In this document: positions 28,242-36,816 of the stretch, piece after piece | How positions within the stretch are numbered: the first letter of the stretch is position 1 | How the letters are laid out: each line of letters begins with the position of its first letter | NCBI RefSeq assembly: GCF_004361815.1 | Contig: NZ_SNWA01000002.1 | Span: 1,178,001-1,242,000 of the forward strand | DNA: 64,000 nucleotides | From: Paraburkholderia sp. BL10I2N1 | GTDB taxonomy: Bacteria > Pseudomonadota > Gammaproteobacteria > Burkholderiales > Burkholderiaceae | Direction of reading: 5' to 3' | Position numbers and translations under genes: made by a program | The notes under the pieces: model-generated | Told to the model about the DNA's origin: nothing | Databases searched by the model: none | What the model saw: only the letters and a program-made list of their open reading frames with translations

Positions 28242-29750
28242 ATGCAAGAGAGCACGGACATTCGGAGTCAGGTGAAACCGGTGAGACTGGCCGCCGCATT
28301 CGCGTTCGCGATGGTGGTGAGCGCCTGCGCCCAACTGCCCGACATGCCGCAGAAGCCGGTCACGAAAGACATCAGCAGGTATGAGACGGCGCAGAGTCTT
28401 GGTGCGGACGGCGGCAAGCAGGCCGGCACCGCGTCCGCGTGGCCCACCGATCAGTGGTGGCTCGGCTACAACGATCCGCAACTGAACGCGCTGATCGGGG
28501 AAGCGCTGAAGGATGAGCCGACACTGGCGGCCGCCCAGGCGCGGCTGCATAACGCCGAGGCGTCGGCGCAGGTGGCGGGCGCGGCACTGCTACCCGAAAT
28601 CAACGCGGACGGCTCGATCCAGAAAAAAAAGCAGAGCTACAACAACGGTATTCCCTCGGATTTCGTTCCCCACGGATGGCGCCCCTACGGCAGCGCCGAG
28701 CTGAATTTCAGCTACGAAATCGACTTCTGGGGCAAGAATCGCGCGGCGCTGGCCGCCGCTACGTCGGAGCTCGACGCCGCGCGCGCCGATGCGGCACAGG
28801 CTCGCATGGTTCTCTCCGCGTCGATCGCGGCAGCGTATGCCGACCTCGCGCGTCTGTTCGCCGAGCGCGACAGCGCGCAGGCGGCACTGAAGGTGCGCAC
28901 GCAATCCGCACAGCTGTTCCGGGAGCGTTTCGCGAACGGCCTGGAAACGCAGGCAGGTGTGAAGCAGGCGGAGTCGAAGCAGCAAAGCGCGCAGGCCGAC
29001 CTGCTCGCGCTGGATGAATCGATTGCACTCGAGCGCAACCAGATCGCCGCGCTGATGGGCGCCGGGCCCGACCGCGGCTTGCGCATCGCACCTCCGGCCG
29101 TCGATCTGACGCAGCCTGCCGGCATGCCCGCCAACCTTGGCCTCGGCCTGCTGGGCCGCCGCCCGGACGTGGTCATTGCACGCCTGCGCGTAGAGGCGGC
29201 GGCCAAGCGGATCGACGTCGCGCGAGCCGGGTTTTATCCGGACATCACGCTCGGCGCGTCGATCGGCTACCAGTCGCTTGGCCTGAACATGCTGACGAAC
29301 GCGGCTTCGCTGGCCGGCAACTTCGGTCCGGCGGTCACGCTGCCCATTTTCAATGGCGGACGTTTGCGCGGCGAACTGCGCGGCGCGCGGGCGACTTACG
29401 ACGAGGCGGTCGCGAACTACGACGAAACGCTGACGAAGGCGCTGCACGACGTGGCCGACGTGGCCGCAAGCAAACGCGCGCTGGCGGACCGGCTGCAAGC
29501 GACGCAAGCCGCCTACGACGACGCCGCCCAGGCGCACCAGGTCGCGCTCGATCGCTATCGCACCGGCCTTGCCGGCTACCTCGAAGTTCTGAACGCCGCC
29601 GACACGATGACTTCCGCGCAGCGCCAGCTCGCCGATATCCAGTCGCGCACCTTCTCGCTCGATGTCGCGCTCGTGCGCGCACTCGGCGGCGGCTATCAGG
29701 CCAGCACGCCCGCCGCGACCGACGCAACCCGTCTCAACAAGCAAAGCTGA
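28242..29750 (+). CDS. Efflux outer membrane lipoprotein (NodT/OprM family)
   Basis: This 502-residue outer membrane channel forms the exit duct of the tripartite pump. The signal peptide ends in a lipobox (VVSAC, cysteine near residue 28), so the protein is lipid-anchored. Two OEP (TolC-like) repeats of coiled helices are visible, for example LAAAQARLHNAEASAQVAGA and the AHQVALDRYRTGLAGYLEVL block near the end. The ATG at 28242 has GGAG seven bases upstream. The HlyD-type gene follows 17 bp later. Confidence 0.94.
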   Translation: MQESTDIRSQVKPVRLAAAFAFAMVVSACAQLPDMPQKPVTKDISRYETAQSLGADGGKQAGTASAWPTDQWWLGYNDPQLNALIGEALKDEPTLAAAQARLHNAEASAQVAGAALLPEINADGSIQKKKQSYNNGIPSDFVPHGWRPYGSAELNFSYEIDFWGKNRAALAAATSELDAARADAAQARMVLSASIAAAYADLARLFAERDSAQAALKVRTQSAQLFRERFANGLETQAGVKQAESKQQSAQADLLALDESIALERNQIAALMGAGPDRGLRIAPPAVDLTQPAGMPANLGLGLLGRRPDVVIARLRVEAAAKRIDVARAGFYPDITLGASIGYQSLGLNMLTNAASLAGNFGPAVTLPIFNGGRLRGELRGARATYDEAVANYDETLTKALHDVADVAASKRALADRLQATQAAYDDAAQAHQVALDRYRTGLAGYLEVLNAADTMTSAQRQLADIQSRTFSLDVALVRALGGGYQASTPAATDATRLNKQS

Positions 29751-29767
29751 TTTCAAGGACTCCGATC

Positions 29768-30991
29768 ATGTCTGAAACGCAATTCGTCAAAACCAGCGAG
29801 TCGCTGATGCCGGACTCGCCCGCTTCCGCTGCCCCCGCTGCCCCCGCTGTTCCCGCCGATACCGGCGCTGCGGCCGGCGCTCCCCCTTCGAACCGCAAGA
29901 AGCTGTTCGCGCTGCTCGGCGGCGCCATTCTCGTCGCAGGTCTCGCTTACGCAAGCTACTGGCACTTCATCGCGTCACACCGCGTATCGACCGATAACGC
30001 CTACACCGCGGCCGAAGTCGCATCGATCACGCCGGCGGTGAGCGGGATCGTCAGGAGCGTTCCGGTCGTGAATACGCAGCGGGTCCATAAAGGCGACGTA
30101 TTGGTCGTCATCGATGACACCGACGCAAAGATTGCGCTCGCGCAGGCTGAGGCCGATGTGGGCCGCGCCGAACGCAAAGTCCGCGGCTATGTCGCGACGG
30201 ATTCGGAGCTGAGCGCACAAGTCAGTGCGCGCGCAGCCGACCAAACCCGCATGGCCGCGCAGATCGCATCGGCCCAGGCCGACTTTGACCGCGCGGCGAT
30301 CGACCTGCAGCGTCGCGAAGTGCTGACCCGCACCGGCAGCGTATCCGGCGAAGAGCTGAGCAACGCGCGTGCTGCGTTTGCCACGGCCAGGGCGGCGCTC
30401 GACGCAGCCCGCGCTGCGGCCTTGCAGGCGAAGGCAAGCCGCGACGCCGCACTCGGCTCTCTCGAAGCGAACAGGGTGCTGATTGCGGACACGACGGTCG
30501 ATACCAATCCAGAAGTCCTGCTCGCACGTGCGAAGCGCGATCAGGCACGCGTCGATCTCGAGCGCACCGTGCTGCGCGCGCCGGTCGACGGTGTCGTCGC
30601 GAGCCGCCAGGTCCAGGTGGGGCAGCGCGTTCAGACCGGCGGGGCGTTGATGTCGGTGGTACCGATCGAATCCGTGTACGTCGACGCCAATTTCAAGGAG
30701 ACGCAGCTCGGCAAGGTGCGCATCGGTCAGCCGGTGGAACTCGAGTCGGACCTGTACGGCAGCAAGGTCGTCTATCACGGCAAGGTCGCGGGCCTGGCGG
30801 GCGGTTCAGGTTCGGCGTTCGCGATGATTCCCGCGCAGAACGCGACCGGCAACTGGATCAAGGTCGTGCAGCGCCTGCCGGTGCGCGTCAGGATCGATCC
30901 GGCCGAGCTTCGCGCGCACCCGCTTGGCATCAGCCTTTCGATGGCCGCGACGGTCGACACGCGCAGCGGCAACGACGCGCCCGCCCACTAA
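29768..30991 (+). CDS. HlyD/EmrA family membrane fusion protein
   Basis: This 407-residue periplasmic adaptor links the inner-membrane pump to the outer-membrane channel. After a proline/alanine-rich cytoplasmic tail there is a single membrane anchor (LFALLGGAILVAGLAYASYW, about residues 42-61), then the biotinyl-lipoyl-like strand DNAYTAAEVASITPAVSGIV, a long alanine-rich coiled hairpin and a beta-barrel domain. It resembles EmrA. AAGGA precedes the ATG. It lies between the outer membrane and DHA2 genes. Confidence 0.94.
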   Translation: MSETQFVKTSESLMPDSPASAAPAAPAVPADTGAAAGAPPSNRKKLFALLGGAILVAGLAYASYWHFIASHRVSTDNAYTAAEVASITPAVSGIVRSVPVVNTQRVHKGDVLVVIDDTDAKIALAQAEADVGRAERKVRGYVATDSELSAQVSARAADQTRMAAQIASAQADFDRAAIDLQRREVLTRTGSVSGEELSNARAAFATARAALDAARAAALQAKASRDAALGSLEANRVLIADTTVDTNPEVLLARAKRDQARVDLERTVLRAPVDGVVASRQVQVGQRVQTGGALMSVVPIESVYVDANFKETQLGKVRIGQPVELESDLYGSKVVYHGKVAGLAGGSGSAFAMIPAQNATGNWIKVVQRLPVRVRIDPAELRAHPLGISLSMAATVDTRSGNDAPAH

Positions 30992-31003
30992 GGATGCGCC
31001 ACC

Positions 31004-32545
31004 ATGTCTTCCAGTCAAGTGAATGACATCTCATTGCCGCCGCTATCCGGCCCAATGCTGATTCTCGCGGCGTTGATGATCGCCGCCGCCAACTTTGTCG
31101 CGGTGCTGGACAGCACGATCGCGAACGTGTCCGTGGCGACTATTTCCGGTGCGCTCGGCTCCTCGACGAGCCAGGGCACGTACGTGATCACGTCCTACGC
31201 GGTGGCCGAAGCGATCACCGTGCCGCTGACCGGCTGGCTTGCGAGTCGCTTCGGAACGGTGCGCGTATTCATCACGGCGCTGATCATGTTCGGAATAGGT
31301 TCGGCACTCTGCGGAATGGCGACTTCGCTCGGCACGCTGGTGCTGTTCCGTGTGTTGCAGGGGCTCGCGGGCGGCCCGCTCATGCCGCTCTCGCAGACGT
31401 TGCTACTGCGCATCTTCCCGAAAGAGAAGGCAGCCGCCGCCTTGGGGCTGTGGAGCATGACGACACTGATTGCGCCCGTGATGGGTCCTGTCTTGGGCGG
31501 CATTATCTGCGACGACTACCACTGGTCCTACATCTTCTTCATCAACGTTCCGGTCGCGTTGATCTGCGGATACTTCGGATGGCTTCTGGTCAAGCGTTAC
31601 GAATCCACGCCGATACGGACGCGGATCGACGCCGTTGGTCTCGCGCTGCTGGTCATCTGGGTCTCGGCGCTGCAGATCCTGCTCGACGAGGGCAAAGACA
31701 AGGACTGGTTCAGCTCCGTAGAAATCCGCGTCTTGGCGGTGATCGCCGTGATTGGTTTCGTTGCCTTCCTGATCTGGGAGCTGACCGAGCGTAATCCGAT
31801 CGTCGATCTCCGGGTGTTTCGCCATCGTGGCTTCGCCGCGAGCGTGCTCACCGTGTCGCTGGCTTTCGGCGCGTACTTCGGCGCCACCGTGCTCACGCCA
31901 TTGTGGTTGCAGAACAATATGGGGTACACGGCCACGTGGGCCGGCTATGCCACGGCCACGACAGGCATCTTCGCGGTGATAGTGGCGCCAATCGCGGCCA
32001 GGCTGTCGACGAAGGTCGATCCGCGGTGGCTCGTCTTTTTCGGCGTGATGTGGCTCGGCTCGGTGACGCTTTTCCGCACCCACGCCGATTCGGCGATGAG
32101 CTTCTGGCAGGTGGCGTTGCCGCTGCTCTTGTTAGGCATCGGCCTGCCATTGTTCTTCGTGCCGGTGACGAGCCTCGGATTGAGCAGCGTCGACGAGCCC
32201 GAAACAGCTTCGGCGGCGGGACTCATGAACTTCTGCCGGACATTTGGCGGGGCGATCGCCACCTCACTCGTCAACACGGTGTGGGAGGACAAGACCAAAT
32301 ACAACCGCTCGGAGTTGTCGGGCCTGGTCGATCAGGCCGGCCACTACGCGGCCTCGCTGACGGGTTCGGGCTGGAGCGCACATCAGGCGCAAGCGCAGAT
32401 CAGCAACATGGTTGAGTCGCAAGCTGTGATGCTCGCCACCAACCAGCTCTTCTTCAGCATCGCATGCTGCTTCGTCATCGGGGCGCTTGCGATCTGGATT
32501 GCGCCCAAACCGACGCGCGTCGCGGATACGTCACAGGCACATTGA
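31004..32545 (+). CDS. DHA2 family MFS drug efflux pump (EmrB/QacA type)
   Basis: This inner-membrane proton antiporter of 513 residues has about fourteen membrane spans. The motif C-like region of antiporters is seen in VLDSTIANVSVATIS and in MGPVLGGIICDDYHWSYIFF. It pumps hydrophobic or amphipathic compounds through the EmrA-like adaptor and the NodT channel. It starts 13 bp after the adaptor gene and is followed by a strong hairpin at 32554-32573, which marks the end of the efflux transcript. Confidence 0.95.
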   Translation: MSSSQVNDISLPPLSGPMLILAALMIAAANFVAVLDSTIANVSVATISGALGSSTSQGTYVITSYAVAEAITVPLTGWLASRFGTVRVFITALIMFGIGSALCGMATSLGTLVLFRVLQGLAGGPLMPLSQTLLLRIFPKEKAAAALGLWSMTTLIAPVMGPVLGGIICDDYHWSYIFFINVPVALICGYFGWLLVKRYESTPIRTRIDAVGLALLVIWVSALQILLDEGKDKDWFSSVEIRVLAVIAVIGFVAFLIWELTERNPIVDLRVFRHRGFAASVLTVSLAFGAYFGATVLTPLWLQNNMGYTATWAGYATATTGIFAVIVAPIAARLSTKVDPRWLVFFGVMWLGSVTLFRTHADSAMSFWQVALPLLLLGIGLPLFFVPVTSLGLSSVDEPETASAAGLMNFCRTFGGAIATSLVNTVWEDKTKYNRSELSGLVDQAGHYAASLTGSGWSAHQAQAQISNMVESQAVMLATNQLFFSIACCFVIGALAIWIAPKPTRVADTSQAH

Positions 32546-32553
32546 AGGCCAAC

Positions 32554-32576
32554 GCGGGGCGCGCGCGCCCCGCTTT
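32554..32576 (+). terminator. Terminator after the efflux operon
   Basis: GCGGGGCG-CGCG-CGCCCCGC is a perfect 8-bp GC stem with a four-base loop followed by TTT. The short T-run makes it a moderate intrinsic terminator, placed 8 bp after the EmrB-like stop codon. Confidence 0.65.
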
Positions 32577-32671
32577 CACTGACGTTGAATGACGACTCCC
32601 GATGTCCCCTCGATACCCCGCCGCTTTTTTGCCTGCTACGTGCGGGGGTCACCTGAATACGACTCCCGACC

Positions 32672-33733
32672 ATGATCCTGTCTTCCTATCAGCGCCAGAT
32701 CCTCGTGTGGGGCACCTTCGCCGGTGGCCTCGGTATCCTTCTGTGGATCTTGCGACCGGTGCTGACGCCGTTCCTGCTCGGCGCGCTCATCGCGTACATG
32801 CTGCAACCGGGCGTCGAGTGGCTCGCGCGCCAGCGTGTGCCGCGTGCAGTGGCCGTCCTGCTGATGATGCTCTTGTTCGCGCTGCTTCTGACGCTGCTGC
32901 CGCTGCTTGCGTTCGCCGCGATCCACAAGGAAGGGCCCGAGCTCGCGAAGAACCTTCCCGTCTTCATCGCCGGCCTGAACGCGTGGCTGCAACCGAAGCT
33001 GGCACTGCTGGGCATCAGCTACTCACTCGACCTGCCCGGAGTGCGCCACCTGCTGACGGGCGCCACGATCGGCAACGGCCAGACCGTCATACTCGCCGCC
33101 TGGCGGTACGTGCGTACAGGCAGCAACGTCGTGCTTCCTGTTGCAAGCAACGTCATACTGGTGCCGCTTGTCCTTTTCTATCAGCTTTACGACCGGCACC
33201 AGATATTCGCGCGGATGGAAAGCTTTGTGCCGCGGCGCTGGGTCGGCAAGGTCCGGGGACTCGTGACCGAGATGGACCACATGCTGTCGCAATACTTACG
33301 CGGCCAGTTGCTCGTGATGGGCGTGCTCGCCGTGTTCTACCCGATAGCGTTGACGCTGGCCGGCCTCGACATCGCGCTGCCCATCGGGCTCTTCACCGGC
33401 TTGGCGGTATTCATCCCCTACGTGGGTTTCGCCCTGGGACTCACCCTTGCCCTTCTTGCCGCGCTTCTGCAGTTTGGCGGCTGGTACGGCATCGGCGCAG
33501 TCGCAGCCGTGTACGGAGTTGGGCAGGTTCTCGAAAGTTCTTTTCTTGTTCCCAAACTCGTGGGTGAGCGCATCGGGCTGCACCCGCTCGCGGTGATCTT
33601 CGCTCTGCTTGCGTTTGGCCAGCTTTTTGGCCTTTTTGGCGTGCTGCTCGCGCTGCCAGTGAGTGCGATCCTTGCAGCGCTGCTGGGCGACCTGCGGCGC
33701 CGCTACGTGGCCAGTGCGCTGTACAAGGATTGA
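32672..33733 (+). CDS. AI-2E family transporter (PerM-like membrane protein)
   Basis: This 353-residue integral membrane protein has about eight membrane spans and the family block PIALTLAGLDIALPIGLFTG plus FIPYVGFALGL. Members include AI-2 exporters and sodium/proton antiporters, so the function here is open. The ATG at 32672 follows the efflux operon by 126 bp, beyond its terminator, so it probably has its own promoter. It converges with the second TetR gene. Confidence 0.9.
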   Translation: MILSSYQRQILVWGTFAGGLGILLWILRPVLTPFLLGALIAYMLQPGVEWLARQRVPRAVAVLLMMLLFALLLTLLPLLAFAAIHKEGPELAKNLPVFIAGLNAWLQPKLALLGISYSLDLPGVRHLLTGATIGNGQTVILAAWRYVRTGSNVVLPVASNVILVPLVLFYQLYDRHQIFARMESFVPRRWVGKVRGLVTEMDHMLSQYLRGQLLVMGVLAVFYPIALTLAGLDIALPIGLFTGLAVFIPYVGFALGLTLALLAALLQFGGWYGIGAVAAVYGVGQVLESSFLVPKLVGERIGLHPLAVIFALLAFGQLFGLFGVLLALPVSAILAALLGDLRRRYVASALYKD

Positions 33734-33758
33734 CAGCCGGTTTGCCCTGGATGTCGAT

Positions 33759-33785
33759 CTGCCGCCCGGACAATGCGGGCGGCAG
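33759..33785. terminator. Bidirectional hairpin between convergent genes
   Basis: CTGCCGCCCG and CGGGCGGCAG form a perfect 10-bp stem with a seven-base loop, just after the AI-2E stop (33733) and just before the TetR end (33794). No T-run is seen on either strand, so termination efficiency is uncertain. Confidence 0.55.
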
Positions 33786-33793
33786 CCGGACAA

Positions 33794-34414
33794 TCAGTGC
33801 GTGGTGTGTGCGGCGTCCGTCGGCCCGTATGCGGCCATGAACACGTCGACCGCTCTCTGGACGACCTTCGCGATGTTGCGGGGGCTGGTATCGGCCGGCA
33901 CGCCAAACAGGCAAAGCTCCATCAACTCCGCTTCATACAGCGTGCGCAGATGCGCTGTCGCGATGGCTGCGTTACAGCTGCGCAGCTGCGCCGTGTCAAT
34001 CAATTGCTGCAGGAAGACAGCCACCGTTTGCCAGCCGAGCTTCGGCCCGCGCTCATAGAACAGAGCGCCCACATTCGACCGGCCGCCTTCGCGATGCGCG
34101 AGACGGCGTATCGCGAGCAGTTGCGGTTTCAGCACCGCAACCAGATAGTGCGTGCCGAAGCTCACCAGTGCATCGCGAACCGGCGCGGAGGTCTTGAGCA
34201 GTTCGAACCCCGCCCGGACTTCCTCCTGCGCAGCGGCGGTCATGAACTCAGTGAACATCTCTTCCTTCGACTCGAAATAGCTGTAGAGCGTGGCTTTCGA
34301 CCCTCCTGCCCGTGCCGCGATCTCGGACATCGACGCGTGCTCGAACCCCACCTCACTGAACACCTCAAACGCGGCGTCAACAATCGCCTGCCGCTTTGCT
34401 TCCGTCTTCCCCCT
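33794..34414 (-). CDS. TetR/AcrR family repressor (copy 2)
   Basis: This 206-residue repressor is a paralogue of the TetR at 27434-28051. The recognition helix region MSEIAARAGGSKATLYSYFE is identical in both, so they probably bind related operators, while the ligand domain differs moderately. The ATG at 34414 has AAGGAG eight bases upstream; upstream in-frame starts (34489, 34510) lack good ribosome-binding sites, and the longest form would run into the divergent promoter. It faces the LysR gene. The pair of TetR genes brackets the efflux operon and AI-2E gene. Confidence 0.92.
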   Translation of the reverse strand, partial: RGKTEAKRQAIVDAAFEVFSEVGFEHASMSEIAARAGGSKATLYSYFESKEEMFTEFMTAAAQEEVRAGFELLKTSAPVRDALVSFGTHYLVAVLKPQLLAIRRLAHREGGRSNVGALFYERGPKLGWQTVAVFLQQLIDTAQLRSCNAAIATAHLRTLYEAELMELCLFGVPADTSPRNIAKVVQRAVDVFMAAYGPTDAAHTTH

Positions 34415-34513
34415 CATCTCGGGTTCTCCTTTTGTTTCGCGATCGATCGACGACGCCGCCGGCGGCAACGCACCTGACTGATCTTCCATTTCCAGTTTGG
34501 ACTCTATCATAAC

Positions 34514-34573
34514 TAAACTGTTTGGTTTATTTACGTTGACAGCAACAATGCGTTTCCATATACTGTACGGTAT
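34514..34573 (+). promoter_or_regulatory. Operator and promoter between TetR copy 2 and LysR
   Basis: TAAACTGTTTGGTTTA at 34514-34529 is an imperfect version of the palindrome found at 28155. TTGACA lies at 34536-34541 and TATACT, 17 bp later, at 34559-34564. The -10 overlaps a second imperfect palindrome ACTGTACGGTAT. The order and spacing match the region in front of the efflux operon. Confidence 0.75.
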
Positions 34574-34611
34574 GGTTTTGAATTTAGATTCACTTTGGAT
34601 TGCGAACACTT

Positions 34612-35571
34612 ATGGACCATCTCGAAACGCTGCGAACCTTTTGTACCGTCGTCGAAATGCAGAGCTTCACGCACGCCGCGCATGCATTGGGCATCTCAAA
34701 GACAGTCGTCTCGCGCGCGATATCGGGGCTCGAAACCAGGCTCGGCGTGCGTCTTTTTCAGCGCACGACCCGACACCTCGCACTCACTGAATCCGGGGAG
34801 GAGTTTTACGGCGGCTGCTCGCGCGTGGTTGCTGAACTGGACGTGCTCGAGGCCGGTGCCGGGGAGCGCGCACGGGAGCCTGCGGGGGTACTGCGGCTCG
34901 TCGCCCACACCACTGCGGCGCTGATAGAGCTGCCACCGCTGATCGCTGGGTTCCGTGCCCGGTATCCAGCCGTGCAGCTCGAATTGACGCTGGCGGAACG
35001 GCCAGTCGATCTGATCAAGGAAGCCTTTGATCTCGGCATCGTGCTGCCGTTCATGCTGACCAGCGAGCTCACGATCACCCGTTCGTTGTGCCGCCTGCCC
35101 CTCGCCGTGGTGGGCTCCCCCAGCTATCTGCAGGGGCGCAAGCTGCCGCAAAGGCCCAACGATCTCGCCGCATTCCGCTTCGTCACAATCCTTGCCTCGA
35201 TCAGCGAACCACAACTGCGGTTCCGGCGCGGTGGCGAACAGATTGCCGTGCCACTCGAACACGACGTGTCGACCAACAACGCCGCGTTGAACAAGGAACT
35301 GGTGATGAGCGGTGCTGGTCTCGGCGTGTTGCCGCTGACGATGGTCGGCAAGGAGCTGGACGATGGCCGGCTGGTACAGCTGCTGCCCGACTTCGAACTC
35401 ATGAGCGGGGACGCCGAACTCAGGCTCGCATATCGCGACAGGAGCCTGATGACGGCGAAGGTCCGGGCGTTCATCGACTATGCGACGTCGTACTTCGATG
35501 CGCGCGCTGCTCAGGTGGGCCACGCGCAGCGGCCGAAGACGGTGGCCACCGGCAGTGACAGGTCGTCCTGA
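34612..35571 (+). CDS. LysR family transcriptional regulator
   Basis: This 319-residue LysR regulator has the N-terminal winged helix (FCTVVEMQSFTHAAHALGIS and VSRAISGLETRLGVRLFQRT) and a substrate-binding domain of the CrgA-like group. The ATG at 34612 gives the standard MDHLETLRTF start. It is transcribed from the TATACT promoter that carries TetR-type operator sequence, so the TetR may control it. The pqi operon begins 7 bp after its stop and may be co-transcribed. Confidence 0.93.
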   Translation: MDHLETLRTFCTVVEMQSFTHAAHALGISKTVVSRAISGLETRLGVRLFQRTTRHLALTESGEEFYGGCSRVVAELDVLEAGAGERAREPAGVLRLVAHTTAALIELPPLIAGFRARYPAVQLELTLAERPVDLIKEAFDLGIVLPFMLTSELTITRSLCRLPLAVVGSPSYLQGRKLPQRPNDLAAFRFVTILASISEPQLRFRRGGEQIAVPLEHDVSTNNAALNKELVMSGAGLGVLPLTMVGKELDDGRLVQLLPDFELMSGDAELRLAYRDRSLMTAKVRAFIDYATSYFDARAAQVGHAQRPKTVATGSDRSS

Positions 35572-35578
35572 TTGTTAG

Positions 35579-36196
35579 ATGCTCATGCAAACCTTCCCTA
35601 CTCTCGTCGTCTGCGAGCACTGTGACAGCGTGTACCGCCGCCGCGCGCTGGCCACGCGCGAGGTGGCGCGCTGCGGGCAATGTTCGGCCGTCCTGTATCG
35701 CGCGAGCCAGCTCGATGTCGATCGGTGGCTCGCGCTAACCGTTGCCGCAGCCATCGTCTTCGTGATCGCCAACGTCTGCCCGGTGATCCGGGTCTCCCTG
35801 CAGGGCCTGCACAGCGAGACGACGCTCTGGCAGTCCGCGGCAGCGCTGGCGCACGGCGCAGTTGCACCGATTGCGCTCGCCACTGCGATGATGATCGTCG
35901 TGGTGCCGCTTCTCCAGATCGCGCTGCTCGGCTGGGTGCTGGCATTTGCCCGCGTCGCACGCCGGGCGCCGGGTTTCGCATGGAGCATGAGGCTGCTTGC
36001 GATGCTGCGCCCATGGAGCATCGTCGAGGTCGGCGTACTTGGCATGCTCGTAGCCGTCATCAAACTTTCCAGCTTCGTGCAGGTGGCAGCTGGTCCCGGC
36101 ATCTGGGCCACGGCAACGCTGATGGTGCTGATCCCAACGATCGCCAGTCGCGATGTCCACTTGCTGTGGGAATGGACCGACGCGGAGGCAGCATGA
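35579..36196 (+). CDS. pqiA: PqiA-like membrane protein, N-terminal half type
   Basis: This 205-residue membrane protein is one half of a split PqiA. It has a zinc-ribbon-like pair of CxxC motifs (CEHC and CGQC, residues 13-37) followed by about four membrane spans. In E. coli PqiA is a single protein of about 417 residues with two such halves; here the halves are separate genes. The Pqi system moves or organises lipids between the inner and outer membranes and responds to envelope stress. The start could also be the ATG two codons downstream. It overlaps the next gene by 4 bp. Confidence 0.9.
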   Translation: MLMQTFPTLVVCEHCDSVYRRRALATREVARCGQCSAVLYRASQLDVDRWLALTVAAAIVFVIANVCPVIRVSLQGLHSETTLWQSAAALAHGAVAPIALATAMMIVVVPLLQIALLGWVLAFARVARRAPGFAWSMRLLAMLRPWSIVEVGVLGMLVAVIKLSSFVQVAAGPGIWATATLMVLIPTIASRDVHLLWEWTDAEAA

Positions 36197-36816
36197 AGCC
36201 ACCTCCTCGCGCGGGACAGCTAGGCCTGATTGCCTGCCATGGATGCGGACTGGTTTGCGCGCATATGCCGCGCGTGGACGGACACGCCCAATGCCCGCGC
36301 TGCAAACGAGCCCTGCATCGGCGGCGCCCGGACAGCATCGCACGGTCGTGGGCGTTCCTGATCGCTTCCCTGATTTTCTACATCCCCGCCAATGTGCTGC
36401 CAGTAATGCACACGAGCCTTCTTGGACACGGCAGCGACAGCACGATTCTCTACGGCGTCGTGGAGTTCTGGAAAGCAGGGTCCTGGGGAATTGCGTCGGT
36501 GATCTTTATCGCAAGCGTAGTCGTGCCGTGCGCCAAGTTCCTGATCCTCAGCATGCTGCTCGCGACCACGCAACGTCGCAGTCGCTGGGCAATGAGCGAG
36601 CGTGCCCGTTTGTACCGGCTCGTCGAAGCGGTCGGCTACTGGTCGATGCTCGACGTGATGGTGGTGGCAATAGTCTGTGCGTTGGTCAGCTTCCATGCGC
36701 TGTCCGACAGCGAGCCGCGCATCGGCATTCTCTTTTTCGGCCTTGTGGTGATTCTCACCATGCTCTGCGCCATGAACTTCGATCCCCGACTCATCTGGGA
36801 CGCTGAGGAAACATGA
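36193..36816 (+). CDS. pqiA: PqiA-like membrane protein, C-terminal half type
   Basis: This 207-residue protein is the second half of the split PqiA, again with two CxxC motifs (CHGC at about 15-18 and CPRC at about 34-37) and four membrane spans. The block SIARSWAFLIASLIFYIPAN and the following VLPVMHT are typical of PqiA/YebS. The ATG at 36193 overlaps the previous stop in ATGA, and its own stop overlaps the PqiB start in the same way, showing tight translational coupling. Confidence 0.92.
   Translation: MKPPPRAGQLGLIACHGCGLVCAHMPRVDGHAQCPRCKRALHRRRPDSIARSWAFLIASLIFYIPANVLPVMHTSLLGHGSDSTILYGVVEFWKAGSWGIASVIFIASVVVPCAKFLILSMLLATTQRRSRWAMSERARLYRLVEAVGYWSMLDVMVVAIVCALVSFHALSDSEPRIGILFFGLVVILTMLCAMNFDPRLIWDAEET

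Noticed and set aside
28590..29756. Minus-strand open frame of 388 codons.
   Set aside because: Antisense of the outer membrane efflux lipoprotein; no protein features.
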